In this document: positions 15,857-24,961 of the stretch, one piece after another
Numbering within the stretch: position 1 is the first letter of the stretch
Layout: each line of letters starts with the position of its first letter
NCBI GenBank assembly: GCA_021561035.1
Contig: CP067346.1
Location: 62,001 to 126,000 of the forward strand
DNA: 64,000 bases
Reading direction: 5' to 3'
Source: Clostridioides sp. ES-S-0054-01
Lineage (GTDB): Bacteria > Bacillota > Clostridia > Peptostreptococcales > Peptostreptococcaceae
Translations under genes and position numbers: made by a program
Notes under the pieces: model-generated
Database searches by the model: none
What the model saw: only the letters and a program-made list of their open reading frames with translations
Told to the model about the DNA's origin: nothing

Positions 15857-16507
15857 ATGTTGTTGGAGAAATTGAGAAAAGAAGTATTACAGGCATCTTT
15901 AGACCTTTTAAATTATAAGTTGGTGACACTAACAGGCGGAAATGTAAGTGGAAGAGATGAAGAAACTGGATATATAGCAATTACCCCAAGTGGAATGGAC
16001 TATAGAAACCTTATAGCAAGTGATATTGTTATAGTGGATATAGAGGGAAACACTGTAGATGGAAAATGGAAAGCATCAGTGGATTTGCCAGACCACTTAT
16101 ATATATATAAACATAGAGAAGATATAAATAGTATAATTCATACACACTCTACATACTCAAGTTGTTTTGCTATTTTAAATGAGTCTATAGCATGTGCAAG
16201 TACAACTCTTGCAAATGAAGTAGGGGGCGCGGTACCTGTCGCAAAATTTGCACCACCAACATCTAACAAAATGGGGAAATGTGTTGTTGAAGCAATTGGA
16301 AACAAAAGAGCGTGTCTTTTAGCAAATCATGGTGTAATAGCAGTTGGCCCATCTGTAGGACATGCCCTTACAGCAGCTGTAATGTTGGAAGATTCAGCAA
16401 AAGTATATTACTTGGCAAAATCAATTGGCACACCAGTATTATTGCCAGACGAAGAAATTCAAAGAGCTAGAGATGTATTTTTTAATGTATATGGTCAAGA
16501 TAAGTAA
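15857..16507 (+). CDS. Class II aldolase/adducin family sugar-phosphate aldolase
   Basis: Zinc-dependent aldolase of the L-fuculose-1-phosphate aldolase / L-ribulose-5-phosphate 4-epimerase family, 216 residues. TGGNVSGRD (about 27-35) forms the phosphate-binding loop. HTHS (about 95-98) and the later NHG (about 156-158) supply the usual zinc histidines. GGAGG lies 8-13 bases before the ATG. As the last gene of the PTS group, it likely cleaves or epimerises the phosphorylated sugar delivered by the PTS, giving dihydroxyacetone phosphate and an aldehyde if it is an aldolase. Fuculose, rhamnulose or xylulose phosphates are all possible. Confidence 0.82.
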   Translation: MLLEKLRKEVLQASLDLLNYKLVTLTGGNVSGRDEETGYIAITPSGMDYRNLIASDIVIVDIEGNTVDGKWKASVDLPDHLYIYKHREDINSIIHTHSTYSSCFAILNESIACASTTLANEVGGAVPVAKFAPPTSNKMGKCVVEAIGNKRACLLANHGVIAVGPSVGHALTAAVMLEDSAKVYYLAKSIGTPVLLPDEEIQRARDVFFNVYGQDK

Positions 16508-16572
16508 GCTAGATAAAACTTTTAAATTAATGTAAAAATATAGATATTCAATAATGTTAAGGAGTTTTATAA

Positions 16573-16581
16573 TGATATAAT
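16573..16581 (+). promoter_or_regulatory. Possible extended -10 promoter for lplA
   Basis: TGATATAAT, an extended -10 motif, lies about 100 bases before lplA in a gap of 174 bases. No good -35 is visible. Confidence 0.35.
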
Positions 16582-16681
16582 AAGTTTAATAATTAAAAAA
16601 AATAGGAAGTCTAATAGTATATAAAATTATTTAAGTCTAAAATAAACAATAAGATAAAATAAAAAAGGAGTCTATATTTCT

Positions 16682-17614
16682 ATGTATTACTTATTAAACA
16701 AAAGCACAAATCCTTACTTTAATTTAGCATTAGAAGAATATCTATTTTTAAATGAGAAATATAATGATGATATTATAATCATATGGAGAAATGAGGAATC
16801 TATTTTTATTGGCAAAAATCAAAATCCATATCAGGAAATACATCATGATGTTATTGAAAAGAGGGAAATTCCTATTTTAAGAAGAATATCCGGAGGAGGT
16901 ACTGTTTATCACGATTTAGGAAATATCAATATCTCATTCATACAAAAAGATAGACATCTTCATGAAATAGATTTTTTGGAACATACTAAGTTTATGCAAG
17001 ATATGCTCTTAAACTTAGGGTTAGATGTATCTATAACCGAAAGAAAAGATTTATTTTTAAAGGGTAAAAAAATTTCAGGCTCAGCACAGTCTATAAAAAG
17101 AAAAAATTCTCTTTATCATGGAACTCTTCTTTATGATTCAGACTTAAATAAATTGACTAAATACCTAAATTCAAATAAATCAACTGAATCAAATGCAACT
17201 AAATCTGTTTCAAGTAAAGTGACAAATATTAAATTTTTATTTGAAAAAGATATAAATTACTTTTTAGATTATTGTGTTGAATATTTAAAATCTAATATGA
17301 AAAATATAAGAGAACTTGAATTAGATGAAGAAGATATTAAAAGTATATACAATCTAGAAGAAGATAAATATAAAAAGATAGAGTGGACATATGGTAAAAC
17401 ACCTAAATTTCAAATAGTGCTACCACTTGATAATGAAAGTAGAATAAATATACATGTTAACAGATGGAAAATATCAAAATTTTTTATTTCTTATGATGAT
17501 AATGTAATTAATATGGACAAGTTGTTAGAATTGAATTTCTTTAAAGAAGAAATAAGAGATAGTATTTTAGAAAATTATCCACATTACATAGATTTAATTA
17601 ATTTAATATTTTAA
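16682..17614 (+). CDS. lplA: Lipoate-protein ligase A
   Basis: Attaches free lipoate, through lipoyl-AMP, to the lysine of lipoyl domains. The BPL/LplA catalytic domain has the lipoate-binding loop RRISGGGTVYHD at 67-78 and the adenylate-binding KKISGSAQS near 128-136. Residues after about 240 form the small C-terminal accessory domain. The total of 310 residues is shorter than E. coli LplA (338) but usual in Firmicutes. The only lipoyl domain visible in the window is at the start of AcoL, about 8 kb upstream, so AcoL is a likely target; a glycine cleavage H protein elsewhere could be another. A terminator follows directly. Confidence 0.87.
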   Translation: MYYLLNKSTNPYFNLALEEYLFLNEKYNDDIIIIWRNEESIFIGKNQNPYQEIHHDVIEKREIPILRRISGGGTVYHDLGNINISFIQKDRHLHEIDFLEHTKFMQDMLLNLGLDVSITERKDLFLKGKKISGSAQSIKRKNSLYHGTLLYDSDLNKLTKYLNSNKSTESNATKSVSSKVTNIKFLFEKDINYFLDYCVEYLKSNMKNIRELELDEEDIKSIYNLEEDKYKKIEWTYGKTPKFQIVLPLDNESRINIHVNRWKISKFFISYDDNVINMDKLLELNFFKEEIRDSILENYPHYIDLINLIF

Positions 17615-17617
17615 TAT

Positions 17618-17665
17618 AAAACCTCTAATTTGATAAAATTATCTTATATCAAACTAGAGGTTTTT
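17618..17665 (+). terminator. Intrinsic terminator after lplA
   Basis: AAAACCTCTA plus TTTGATA pair with TATCAAA plus TAGAGGTTTT around one A-C mismatch, with an 11-base loop and a T-run at the end. The A-rich left side means it could also work on the other strand. Confidence 0.85.
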
Positions 17666-17783
17666 AATATTTTTGTATATTAATAAGCATTACAAAATTG
17701 TAAAATTAAAAACAAAACTATTGAAAATCAATATATATTGTAATAAATATACATGTTTTTCATTAGCAAATAGACATTAACTA

Positions 17784-17812
17784 TTTATACAACTGAAAAT
17801 TTAATATATAAT
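17784..17812 (+). promoter_or_regulatory. Possible sigmaA promoter for ispD-ispF
   Basis: TTTATA at 17784-17789 and TATAAT at 17807-17812 are 17 bases apart, 76 bases before the ispD start. The -35 matches only 4 of 6 positions. Confidence 0.45.
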
Positions 17813-17887
17813 TAATCAGATGGTTAAAATAAAAAATATTAAAAACTTTAATAAATGGTGGTTAAAAATAAAATACGAGGTGATACC

Positions 17888-18601
17888 ATGTATAGTGTTA
17901 TAATTGTTGCGGCAGGAAGTGGAAGGAGAATGAACTTAGATATAAACAAACAGTTCATAAAATTAAGAGAAAAAGAAATTATTGCTCATACAATTCAAGT
18001 TTTTTATGAAAATATAAATATAGATGAAATAGTGGTGTGTATAAAAAAAGAAGAAGAGGATTTTTTTAAGGAAAATATAATAAATAAGTATAACTTTAAA
18101 AATATAAAAATAGCATATGGTGGAAAAGAAAGGCAGGATTCAATATATAATGGCTTAAAAAAATTAGATAAAAATTGTGATATAGTACTTATCCATGATG
18201 GAGCAAGACCATTTGTAGACCATAGAATAATTAATGAATCTATAAAGATGGCTAAAGAAAAAAAGGCTGTGGTTGTAGGCGTTCCAGTAAGTGATACTAT
18301 AAAGATAGTGTCAGATGGGACAGTACAAGAAACTCCAGAAAGAAGTTTATTGTGGGCAGCCCAAACTCCTCAAACCTTTGAATATAATCTCATAATAGAT
18401 GCTTATGAACAAGCATATAAGAACAATTATTATGGTACTGATGATTCAATGTTGGTGGAAAATATAGGGCAAAGTGTTACTATGGTAATGGGCTCTTATG
18501 AAAACATAAAAATAACTAGTCCAGAAGATTTAAATATAGCAGAACAAATATTAAATATGGAAAAAAGGGATGAAGTTAACAGTAGAAGGAGAATTATATG
18601 A
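17888..18601 (+). CDS. ispD: 2-C-methyl-D-erythritol 4-phosphate cytidylyltransferase
   Basis: Third step of the MEP isoprenoid pathway: joins CTP and MEP to make CDP-ME. The nucleotide-binding loop is AAGSGRRM at about 8-15, with the catalytic Lys25 in NKQF, and HDGARPF near 104-110 is the family hallmark. The start at 17888 has GAGGTGATA a few bases upstream; ATG at 17855 would add 11 residues without a ribosome site. The protein is 237 residues, a normal length. Its TGA overlaps the ispF ATG by 4 bases, so the two are translationally coupled. Confidence 0.92.
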   Translation: MYSVIIVAAGSGRRMNLDINKQFIKLREKEIIAHTIQVFYENINIDEIVVCIKKEEEDFFKENIINKYNFKNIKIAYGGKERQDSIYNGLKKLDKNCDIVLIHDGARPFVDHRIINESIKMAKEKKAVVVGVPVSDTIKIVSDGTVQETPERSLLWAAQTPQTFEYNLIIDAYEQAYKNNYYGTDDSMLVENIGQSVTMVMGSYENIKITSPEDLNIAEQILNMEKRDEVNSRRRII

Positions 18602-19083
18602 GAATAGGGTTAGGATATGATGTGCACAAATTAACAGAGGGTAGAAAACTTATAATTGGTGGAGTAGAGATACCACATGATAAAGGTTTATTAGGTCATT
18701 CTGATGCTGATGTATTGATACATGCAATAATGGATTCTATTTTAGGTGCTTTAGCTTTAGGAGATATAGGGAAGCATTTCCCAGATACAGATGAAGAATA
18801 TAAGGGAGCAAATAGTATGAAGTTATTAGAATATGTATATAATCTAACAGTAAGCAAAGGATATAAAATCGGAAACATAGATAGTACTATAATTGCTCAA
18901 AGCCCTAAGATGGCTCCATATATTGAAAGCATGAGAAAAAACATATCAAAAGCTTTAAATACGGATATTGATAATATAAACATAAAGGCAACTACAGAAG
19001 AAGGTCTTGGTTTTACAGGAGCAAAACAAGGTATAGCATCACAAAGTATTTGTTTATTATTGTTGACAAGTCAGAATAATTAA
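18598..19083 (+). CDS. ispF: 2-C-methyl-D-erythritol 2,4-cyclodiphosphate synthase
   Basis: Converts CDP-ME 2-phosphate to the cyclic diphosphate in the MEP pathway, as a zinc-containing homotrimer. The metal ligands are in DVH (Asp8, His10) and the histidine of GLLGHSDAD (His42 region); GFTGAKQG near the C-terminus is the usual CMP-binding region. It is 161 residues, normal length. The start overlaps ispD in an ATGA arrangement. ispE, which acts between the two enzymes, is not in the window. Confidence 0.93.
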   Translation: MRIGLGYDVHKLTEGRKLIIGGVEIPHDKGLLGHSDADVLIHAIMDSILGALALGDIGKHFPDTDEEYKGANSMKLLEYVYNLTVSKGYKIGNIDSTIIAQSPKMAPYIESMRKNISKALNTDIDNINIKATTEEGLGFTGAKQGIASQSICLLLLTSQNN

Positions 19084-19194
19084 TATATTATTAGTAATAA
19101 GTTTAATGGATATCAAATAATAGGCCTATATAGAATATCTATAATATGTGAATTTAAGTGAAATTAATATAAATATAAAACTAGCTATGATAAA

Positions 19195-19411
19195 GAAATA
19201 GTAAAATGATGAAATCTTCACAGAGAGAAAACGGTGGTGAAAGTTTTCAAGATGAAGTCTTTGAACCTGTCTTTTAGCTTAAAGGTATAAAAATCTTTAC
19301 GGTAGGAACCGTTATATTCCCAAAAGAGAGCTATTCATATAGCTAACTAGAGTGGTACCGCGGAAATCAAACCTTTCGTCTCTATACTTGTATAGAGACG
19401 AAAGGTTTTTT
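19195..19411 (+). promoter_or_regulatory. T-box riboswitch leader, probably tRNA-Pro sensing
   Basis: A T-box regulator that reads tRNA charging. Stem I shows the distal helix GAAAAC/GTTTTC (19227-19232 with 19243-19248), and the specifier region at 19263-19268 contains CCT, a proline codon. The T-box sequence GAGTGGTACCGCGG lies at 19350-19363. The terminator follows: a perfect 19-bp stem (19369-19387 with 19390-19408) and a T-run to 19411. The antiterminator would use the T-box bulge and the 5' side of the terminator. The family rule is that uncharged tRNA allows readthrough, which here would lead toward proS. Confidence 0.9.
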
Positions 19412-19421
19412 ATATTTTCAG

Positions 19422-19550
19422 GAAGTTAGTGTTCAGGAGGAATCTATTAATGAAAATGTCAAAAATGTTAATGAAGGTAAAGTAGAATTTAAACTTGGAC
19501 ATAAAGAAGGTAAAGAAATAATTGATATAAAAGAAATAATATTAGATTAA
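19422..19550 (+). pseudogene. Orphan coding remnant between the T-box and proS
   Basis: A 42-codon open frame without a usable start ends in TAA at 19548-19550. Its charged composition (GKVEFKLGHKEGKEIID) looks protein-like rather than random AT-rich sequence. The only nearby ribosome site (CAGGAGG at 19434-19440) leads to an ATG in a different frame that stops after 11 codons. It may be the 3' end of a gene once controlled by the T-box and later deleted. I cannot name the parent family. Confidence 0.4.
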
Positions 19551-19600
19551 GATAATAACTTAAAGAAGGCTATTATATAGATAATAGAGTTGTACTTTAT

Positions 19601-19644
19601 AAACACCATTTTATCTATATAAGTATATAAAATGGTGTTTTTTT
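19601..19644 (+). terminator. Second intrinsic terminator between T-box and proS
   Basis: AAACACCATTTTAT (19601-19614) pairs perfectly with ATAAAATGGTGTTT (19627-19640), followed by a T-run to 19644. Only 32 bases separate it from the proS start, too few for a promoter after it, so proS messages must read through it or the hairpin must be opened by some mechanism. Confidence 0.8.
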
Positions 19645-19676
19645 ATAAAAACATAATAAATGAGGAGGCAATTAAA

Positions 19677-21122
19677 ATGGCAAAAAATGAAAAGCAATTT
19701 GTTGAAGAAATAACAAAAATGGAAGATGATTTCCCACAATGGTATACAGATGTAATAACTAAGACTGACTTAGTTGATTATGCGCCAGTAAAAGGTTTTA
19801 TGGTTGTAAAGCCATATGGATATGCTTTATGGGAAAAAATGCAAGAATTTATGGATAAAAAATTTAAAGAAACTGGACATAAAAACTGTTATTTCCCATT
19901 ATTAATACCAGAAAGTTTATTAAACAAAGAAGCTGAGCACGTTGAAGGTTTTGCTCCAGAAGTTGCATGGGTAACACATGGAGGAAATAAAAAATTAGAA
20001 GAAAGATTATGTGTAAGACCTACTTCAGAGACTATAATATGTACAATGTATGCTAAATGGTTGAAATCATATAGAGAATTACCATATCTTTATAATCAAT
20101 GGTGCTCAGTTGTTAGATGGGAAAAATCAACTAGACCTTTCCTAAGAACATCTGAGTTTTTATGGCAAGAAGGTCATACATTACATGAAACAGCAGAAGA
20201 AGCACAAGAAGAAACAATACAACAATTAGAAGTATATAAAGCATTATGTGAAGAATTACTTGCAATGCCAGTTATAGCTGGTCAAAAAAGTGAAAGTGAG
20301 AAATTTGCAGGTGGTGAAAGAACATATACTATAGAAGCTATGATGCATGATGGTAAAGCATTACAATCAGGTACAAGTCACTTCTTAGGTCAACACTTTA
20401 CTAAGGCTTTTGATATTACTTTTGCAGATAGAGAAGGAAACTTAGCTAATCCATATCATACATCTTGGGGAGCATCTACAAGACTTATAGGTGGACTTAT
20501 AATGACTCATAGTGATAATAGAGGTTTAGTATTACCACCAAGAGTAGCTCCAATTCAAGTTGTTATAGTTCCTATAGCTGCTAAAAAAGGAAATGTAATG
20601 GAAACAGTTGATAAAATACATGCTGATTTAAAAGCTAAAGGCGTAACTGTAGAAGTTGATGATAGAGATAACTATACAACTGGATGGAAATTTAATGAGT
20701 GGGAAATGAAAGGTGTTCCAGTAAGAATTGAAATTGGACCAAAAGATATAGAAAACAATCAAGCTATGGTATTCAGAAGAGATACTTTAGAAAAGAATTC
20801 TATGCCTTTAGAAGGATTAGCTGATGCTGTATATGATTTATTTGATGTTATACACAATGATATGTTTGAAAAAGCAAGAAAACATAGAGAAGACAATACA
20901 TCTGTAGTTGAAAATATGGATGAGTTTAGAAAAGCTTTAGAAGAAAAGCCAGGATTCATAAAGACTATGTGGTGTGGGGATGCAGAGTGTGAAGCTAAGA
21001 TTAAGGAAGAAACAGGAGCAACTATAAGATGTTTACCTTTTGAACAAGAAAAATTAGGTCACAAGTGTGTTTACTGTGGAAAAGAAGCAGATAGTATGGT
21101 AGTAATGGCAAAAGCTTACTAA
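19677..21122 (+). CDS. proS: Prolyl-tRNA synthetase (archaeal/eukaryotic-like short type)
   Basis: Charges tRNA-Pro with proline. This is the short class without the bacterial editing insertion: class II motif 2 is seen in the stretch VVRWEKSTRPFLRTSEFLWQ, motif 3 in GLIMTHSDNRG, an anticodon-binding domain follows (about 285-400), and the C-terminal domain (about 400-481) has a Cys set (CGDAEC, CVYCG) that can bind zinc. The start at 19677 has GAGGAGG upstream; the ORF opens earlier but lacks a ribosome site there. It is 481 residues, normal for the type. A T-box matching proline codons lies 270 bases upstream, separated by a gene remnant and a second terminator. Confidence 0.92.
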   Translation: MAKNEKQFVEEITKMEDDFPQWYTDVITKTDLVDYAPVKGFMVVKPYGYALWEKMQEFMDKKFKETGHKNCYFPLLIPESLLNKEAEHVEGFAPEVAWVTHGGNKKLEERLCVRPTSETIICTMYAKWLKSYRELPYLYNQWCSVVRWEKSTRPFLRTSEFLWQEGHTLHETAEEAQEETIQQLEVYKALCEELLAMPVIAGQKSESEKFAGGERTYTIEAMMHDGKALQSGTSHFLGQHFTKAFDITFADREGNLANPYHTSWGASTRLIGGLIMTHSDNRGLVLPPRVAPIQVVIVPIAAKKGNVMETVDKIHADLKAKGVTVEVDDRDNYTTGWKFNEWEMKGVPVRIEIGPKDIENNQAMVFRRDTLEKNSMPLEGLADAVYDLFDVIHNDMFEKARKHREDNTSVVENMDEFRKALEEKPGFIKTMWCGDAECEAKIKEETGATIRCLPFEQEKLGHKCVYCGKEADSMVVMAKAY

Positions 21123-21141
21123 AATAAGAAGATTAAAATAA

Positions 21142-21182
21142 AAACTGGGATATAAAGTGTTAAATACTTTATCCCAGTTTTT
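21142..21182 (+). terminator. Intrinsic terminator after proS
   Basis: AAACTGGGATA pairs with TATCCCAGTTT, with further AAAGT/ACTTT pairing possible inside, followed by six T. It lies 20 bases after the proS stop. Confidence 0.85.
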
Positions 21183-21563
21183 TATTTTTATGAGCAAAAA
21201 AATAGTATTTGTAGCTGTCTTATAAAATAAGTTGTAGATGATTATATAAAAAGAATATAGTAGAGAATTATTTTTAATAATTAAATATTAATGAAAGAGA
21301 AACATATTTGTTATATAGATTCCCAATAAATCAAATAATAAATATAAATGAATAGTAATAAATAGTATTTTTAATTTTTAGAAAATAAATGACTTAAAAG
21401 AAAGATTTATGAAATTAAAACTAGGATTTTCTGATATAATAAACATGTGTATTTTTAAATAAAAAGGATATTATTATTAGCTTTGATTAAAAATAAACTT
21501 GCGAAACAATGTACTAGTTTAATATTATAGTTATATTGAATAAAATATCAGGAGGAAGTAAAA
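21183..21563 (+). promoter_or_regulatory. AT-rich gap with possible extended -10 promoter for gltX
   Basis: No ORF or RNA gene is visible in this 380-base stretch. TGATATAAT at 21432-21440 is an extended -10 motif about 125 bases before the gltX start, and is the best promoter candidate. No T-box core (TGGTACC) is present, unlike the proS leader. Confidence 0.4.
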
Positions 21564-23045
21564 ATGAATGTAAGAGTAAGGTTTGCACCAAGTCCAACGG
21601 GATTTGTACATATAGGTAGTTTAAGAACTGCTTTATATAACTATTTATTTGCAAAAAAAATGGGCGGAGAATATATATTAAGAGTAGAGGATACAGACCA
21701 AAGTAGATTAGTAGAAGGTGCTATAGAGAATATGCTTAATGCTATGAAGTGGGCTGGTGTCAATCATAATGAAGGTGTTATGTTAGATGATAGTGGGAAA
21801 GTAGTACAAAAAGGAGAATATGGTCCATATATTCAATCTCAAAGATTAGATATATACCAAGAGTATATAAAACAACTTTTAGATAGTGGAAAGGCTTATT
21901 ACTGCTTCTGTACAAAAGAAAGACTAGACGAAGTAAGAGATGCTCAAAGAGCAGCAGGAGAAACGGCTAAATATGATGGTCATTGCAAGAATCTTTCTAA
22001 AGAAGAAGTAGAAGCAAATATAAAAGCAGGAATACCATATGTTATAAGATTAAGATTGCCAGAGAATCATACAATTAAGTTTACAGACTTAGTTAGAGGA
22101 GATATGGAATTTAATACTAATGATTTAGATGATCAAGTCTTAATGAAAACAGATGGATTTCCAACTTATCATTTTGCAGTAGTTGTGGATGACTATTTAA
22201 TGAAAATCACACATGTTATAAGAGGAGAAGAGTGGGTATCATCTACTCCAAAACATGTTTATTTATATGAAGCTTTTGGATGGAAAGCACCTGTATTTGT
22301 GCATTTACCAAATATACTTAATAAAGAAAAGAAAAAATTAAGTAAGAGACAAGGTGATGTAGCTGTTGAAGACTTTAAGAAAAAAGGATATTTACCAGAA
22401 GGATTAGTAAACTATGTAGCATTAGTTGGTTGGTCCCCAGAAGATAATCAAGAATTGTTTACAATGGAAGAATTAGAAAAAGCTTTCTCTGTAGAAAGAG
22501 TGTCTAAAAGTGGTGGAGTATTTGATACTGAAAAGTTAAACTGGGTTAACCAGCACTATATAAAAGATGGTGATGATGCCTACCTAACAGATTTAGCAAT
22601 ACCATTTTTAATAGAAGATGGATTTATAACAGAAGGAGAAGCTACTAGCAAGTATGATTTCTTAAAAAGTATGATATCAGTACTTAAAGAAAAATTACAA
22701 TATGTAAAAGAAGTTACTGAACATGCAAGTATATTCTTTGGAGATAAAATAGAGGTAGAGACTGAAGAAGGAAGTGAATTCTTAAAATTGGAGCACATAC
22801 CTACTTTAATAGATGCTTTGGGAGAAAAAATAGAAAAAGCAGAGGTATTAAATGCTGAGTTCGTTCAAGCCATGCTTAAAGAAATACAAAAAGAGTACAA
22901 AATAAAAGGAAAAAATTTATTTATGGGTTCAAGAATAATTTTGACAGGGCAAATGCATGGTCCAGATTTGCCAAAAGTAATGGAAGTTTTAGGAAAAGAA
23001 ACTTGCTTAAATAGAATAGCTTATGTAAAAAATAATATATTATAG
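21564..23045 (+). CDS. gltX: Glutamyl-tRNA synthetase
   Basis: Class I synthetase that charges tRNA-Glu, and probably also tRNA-Gln in an organism using the amidotransferase route. The HIGH-type motif is HIG at 15-17 in [11 protein letters not shown], and the KMSKS-type motif is KLSKR at 258-262. Cys114, Cys116 and Cys141 match the zinc region. The C-terminal half is the alpha-helical anticodon-binding domain. It is 493 residues, normal length, with AGGAGG upstream of the ATG and a clean terminator behind, so it is a single-gene unit. Confidence 0.93.
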   Translation: MNVRVRFAPSPTGFVHIGSLRTALYNYLFAKKMGGEYILRVEDTDQSRLVEGAIENMLNAMKWAGVNHNEGVMLDDSGKVVQKGEYGPYIQSQRLDIYQEYIKQLLDSGKAYYCFCTKERLDEVRDAQRAAGETAKYDGHCKNLSKEEVEANIKAGIPYVIRLRLPENHTIKFTDLVRGDMEFNTNDLDDQVLMKTDGFPTYHFAVVVDDYLMKITHVIRGEEWVSSTPKHVYLYEAFGWKAPVFVHLPNILNKEKKKLSKRQGDVAVEDFKKKGYLPEGLVNYVALVGWSPEDNQELFTMEELEKAFSVERVSKSGGVFDTEKLNWVNQHYIKDGDDAYLTDLAIPFLIEDGFITEGEATSKYDFLKSMISVLKEKLQYVKEVTEHASIFFGDKIEVETEEGSEFLKLEHIPTLIDALGEKIEKAEVLNAEFVQAMLKEIQKEYKIKGKNLFMGSRIILTGQMHGPDLPKVMEVLGKETCLNRIAYVKNNIL

Positions 23046-23050
23046 TCATA

Positions 23051-23082
23051 AAAGTCCGCTAATTTAGAAGCGGACTTTTTTT
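23051..23082 (+). terminator. Intrinsic terminator after gltX
   Basis: AAAGTCCGCT (23051-23060) pairs with AGCGGACTTT (23069-23078) around an 8-base loop, followed by seven T. Confidence 0.9.
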
Positions 23083-23266
23083 GTGTTAGTATTTGGTGAA
23101 AATATCTGCTTAAGAAAATGAAGGTATTTAGGGGAATAAATTTAATATATAAAAAGCAAAGCAAAAATATAAGTAAAATATGAATAATAAACTAATAAAA
23201 TATTAAGCATAGAAAGAAGGAAATCTATTATTTTAGTTTGATTTAATTATTAAGGGGGTAATTACT

Positions 23267-23422
23267 ATGTATAGTAATATTGATGATGTTAAAAAGGAAT
23301 TAAAGGAGCTATGCTTAGAATATGTTACAATTTTAGAAAAATTAAAAGATGAAAAAATGATTACAGAAGAAACTTTTGAAAAATGCTCTTCTCAAAAAAA
23401 GATATTTTTAGAAGAACAATAG
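23267..23422 (+). CDS. Small acidic coiled-coil-like protein of unknown function
   Basis: A 51-codon gene with a strong ribosome site (AAGGGGGT at 23252-23259, 7 bases before the ATG). The product is mostly charged and helical, with regularly spaced Leu, Val and Ile (DDVKKELKEL, VTILEKLKDEKM), one Cys at 15 and one at 40, and no membrane segment or signal. I do not recognise the family; the ITEETFEKC segment is faintly like short SHOCT-type helices. It stands alone between the gltX terminator and cysS. A weak ATAGTAC/GTACTAT inverted repeat follows at 23460-23487. Confidence 0.6.
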   Translation: MYSNIDDVKKELKELCLEYVTILEKLKDEKMITEETFEKCSSQKKIFLEEQ

Positions 23423-23561
23423 AGAATAGTAACAGTAGTATTATTATGTAGTTTGAAAGATAGTACGAAAAATGATAGTAGTACTATTATTTATTGCAAT
23501 TTTCAGCTATAATATATAATGTTAAGAAAATAATTTATAAAAATATAGTGAGGTGATGAGT

Positions 23562-24959
23562 GTGAAAGTTTATAATACATTGACTAGAACAAAAGAAGAA
23601 TTTGTTCCATTAGAAGAAGGAAAGGTAAAAATGTATGTGTGTGGTCCAACAGTTTATAACTATATACACATGGGTAATGCAAGACCATTTATAATATTTG
23701 ATACTCTAAGAAGATATTTAGAGTATAGAGGATATGATGTAACTTATGTACAAAACTTTACCGATGTTGATGATAAAATTATAAATAGAAGCCATGAAGA
23801 AGGAATATCTCCAGAAGAAGTTGCTACTAAGTATATAAAAGAATATTTTGTAGATTGTGATGGGCTAGGAATTAAAAGAGCTACTGTTCACCCTCAGGTT
23901 ACAGATAATATACAACAGATTATAGATTTTATAAAAGAATTAGAAGATAAGGGATATGCATATGCAGTAAATGGTGATGTATATTTTGATACAAATAAGT
24001 TTGAAGGATATGGAAAGTTTTCAGGTCAAAAACAAGAAGATTTAGAAGCAGGAGCTAGAATTGAAGTAAATGACCAAAAAAGACATCCTATGGATTTTGT
24101 TCTTTGGAAAGCAAAAAAAGAAGGTGAGCCAGGGTGGGATAGCCCTTGGGGAGAAGGTAGACCTGGATGGCATATAGAATGCTCTGTTATGTCTAAGAGA
24201 TATTTAGGTGAGACAATTGATATACATGCAGGTGGTCAAGATTTAACATTCCCACACCATGAAAACGAAATAGCGCAAAGTGAAGCTAGAAGCGGAAAAA
24301 CATTCTCAAAATATTGGATGCACAATGGATATATAAATATAAATGATGAAAAGATGAGTAAGTCAAAAGGTAATTTCTTTACGGTAAGAGATATATCAAA
24401 ATTGTATGATTTAGAGATAGTAAGATTTTTCATGCTATCAGCACATTATAGAAATCCAGTAAACTTTAGTGATGAAATGCTAAATCAAGCTAAAGCTGGT
24501 CTTGAAAGATTGTATAATACTAAAGAAAAATTAGAATTCACACTAAGTAACCTAAAAGAATCTTCTTTAACAGAAAAAGAAGTAGAACTTGTTAAAGAAT
24601 TAGATAACTTTAAACAAAGATTTATAGATGCTATGGATGATGATGTTAATACAGCAGACGCAGTGAGTGTTATCTTTGAGTTAGCTAAACTAATAAATTC
24701 TAATGTAGATGAAAATTCTTCTTTAGAGTTTGCCAAGAAATGTTTAGATGAATTTAATGAACTTACAGGAGTATTAAATATTGTAAATAAGAAAAAGGAT
24801 ACTGCATTAGATAAGGATATTGAAGAATTGATACAAAAAAGAACTGATGCAAAGAAAAATAAAGAATTCCAATTAGCAGATGATATAAGACAACAATTAT
24901 TAGATATGGGAATCGTATTGGAAGACACAAGACAAGGTGTTAAGTGGAAAAGGATATAA
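23562..24959 (+). CDS. cysS: Cysteinyl-tRNA synthetase
   Basis: Class I synthetase charging tRNA-Cys. The zinc-binding Cys lies in MYVCGPTVYN, the HIGH motif reads HMGN, and KMSKSKGN is the KMSKS motif. Further zinc ligands are expected in ECSVM and the HHENE region. The GTG at 23562 is chosen because GAGGTGA at 23550-23556 lies 5 bases upstream; the ATG at 23556 and GTG at 23553 overlap that site. This gives 465 residues, the usual length. The stop is 2 bases before the mrnC start, a pairing common in Firmicutes. Confidence 0.92.
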   Translation: MKVYNTLTRTKEEFVPLEEGKVKMYVCGPTVYNYIHMGNARPFIIFDTLRRYLEYRGYDVTYVQNFTDVDDKIINRSHEEGISPEEVATKYIKEYFVDCDGLGIKRATVHPQVTDNIQQIIDFIKELEDKGYAYAVNGDVYFDTNKFEGYGKFSGQKQEDLEAGARIEVNDQKRHPMDFVLWKAKKEGEPGWDSPWGEGRPGWHIECSVMSKRYLGETIDIHAGGQDLTFPHHENEIAQSEARSGKTFSKYWMHNGYININDEKMSKSKGNFFTVRDISKLYDLEIVRFFMLSAHYRNPVNFSDEMLNQAKAGLERLYNTKEKLEFTLSNLKESSLTEKEVELVKELDNFKQRFIDAMDDDVNTADAVSVIFELAKLINSNVDENSSLEFAKKCLDEFNELTGVLNIVNKKKDTALDKDIEELIQKRTDAKKNKEFQLADDIRQQLLDMGIVLEDTRQGVKWKRI

Positions 24960-24961
24960 AA

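Noticed and set aside
19434-19476. Short ORF after CAGGAGG between the T-box and proS
   Set aside because: It stops after 11 codons (ATG at 19450, TAG at 19483-19485 region) and is out of frame with the protein-like remnant.
21183-21563. T-box or other riboswitch before gltX
   Set aside because: No TGGTACC core, no GC-rich terminator and no specifier-like stem were found in the gap.
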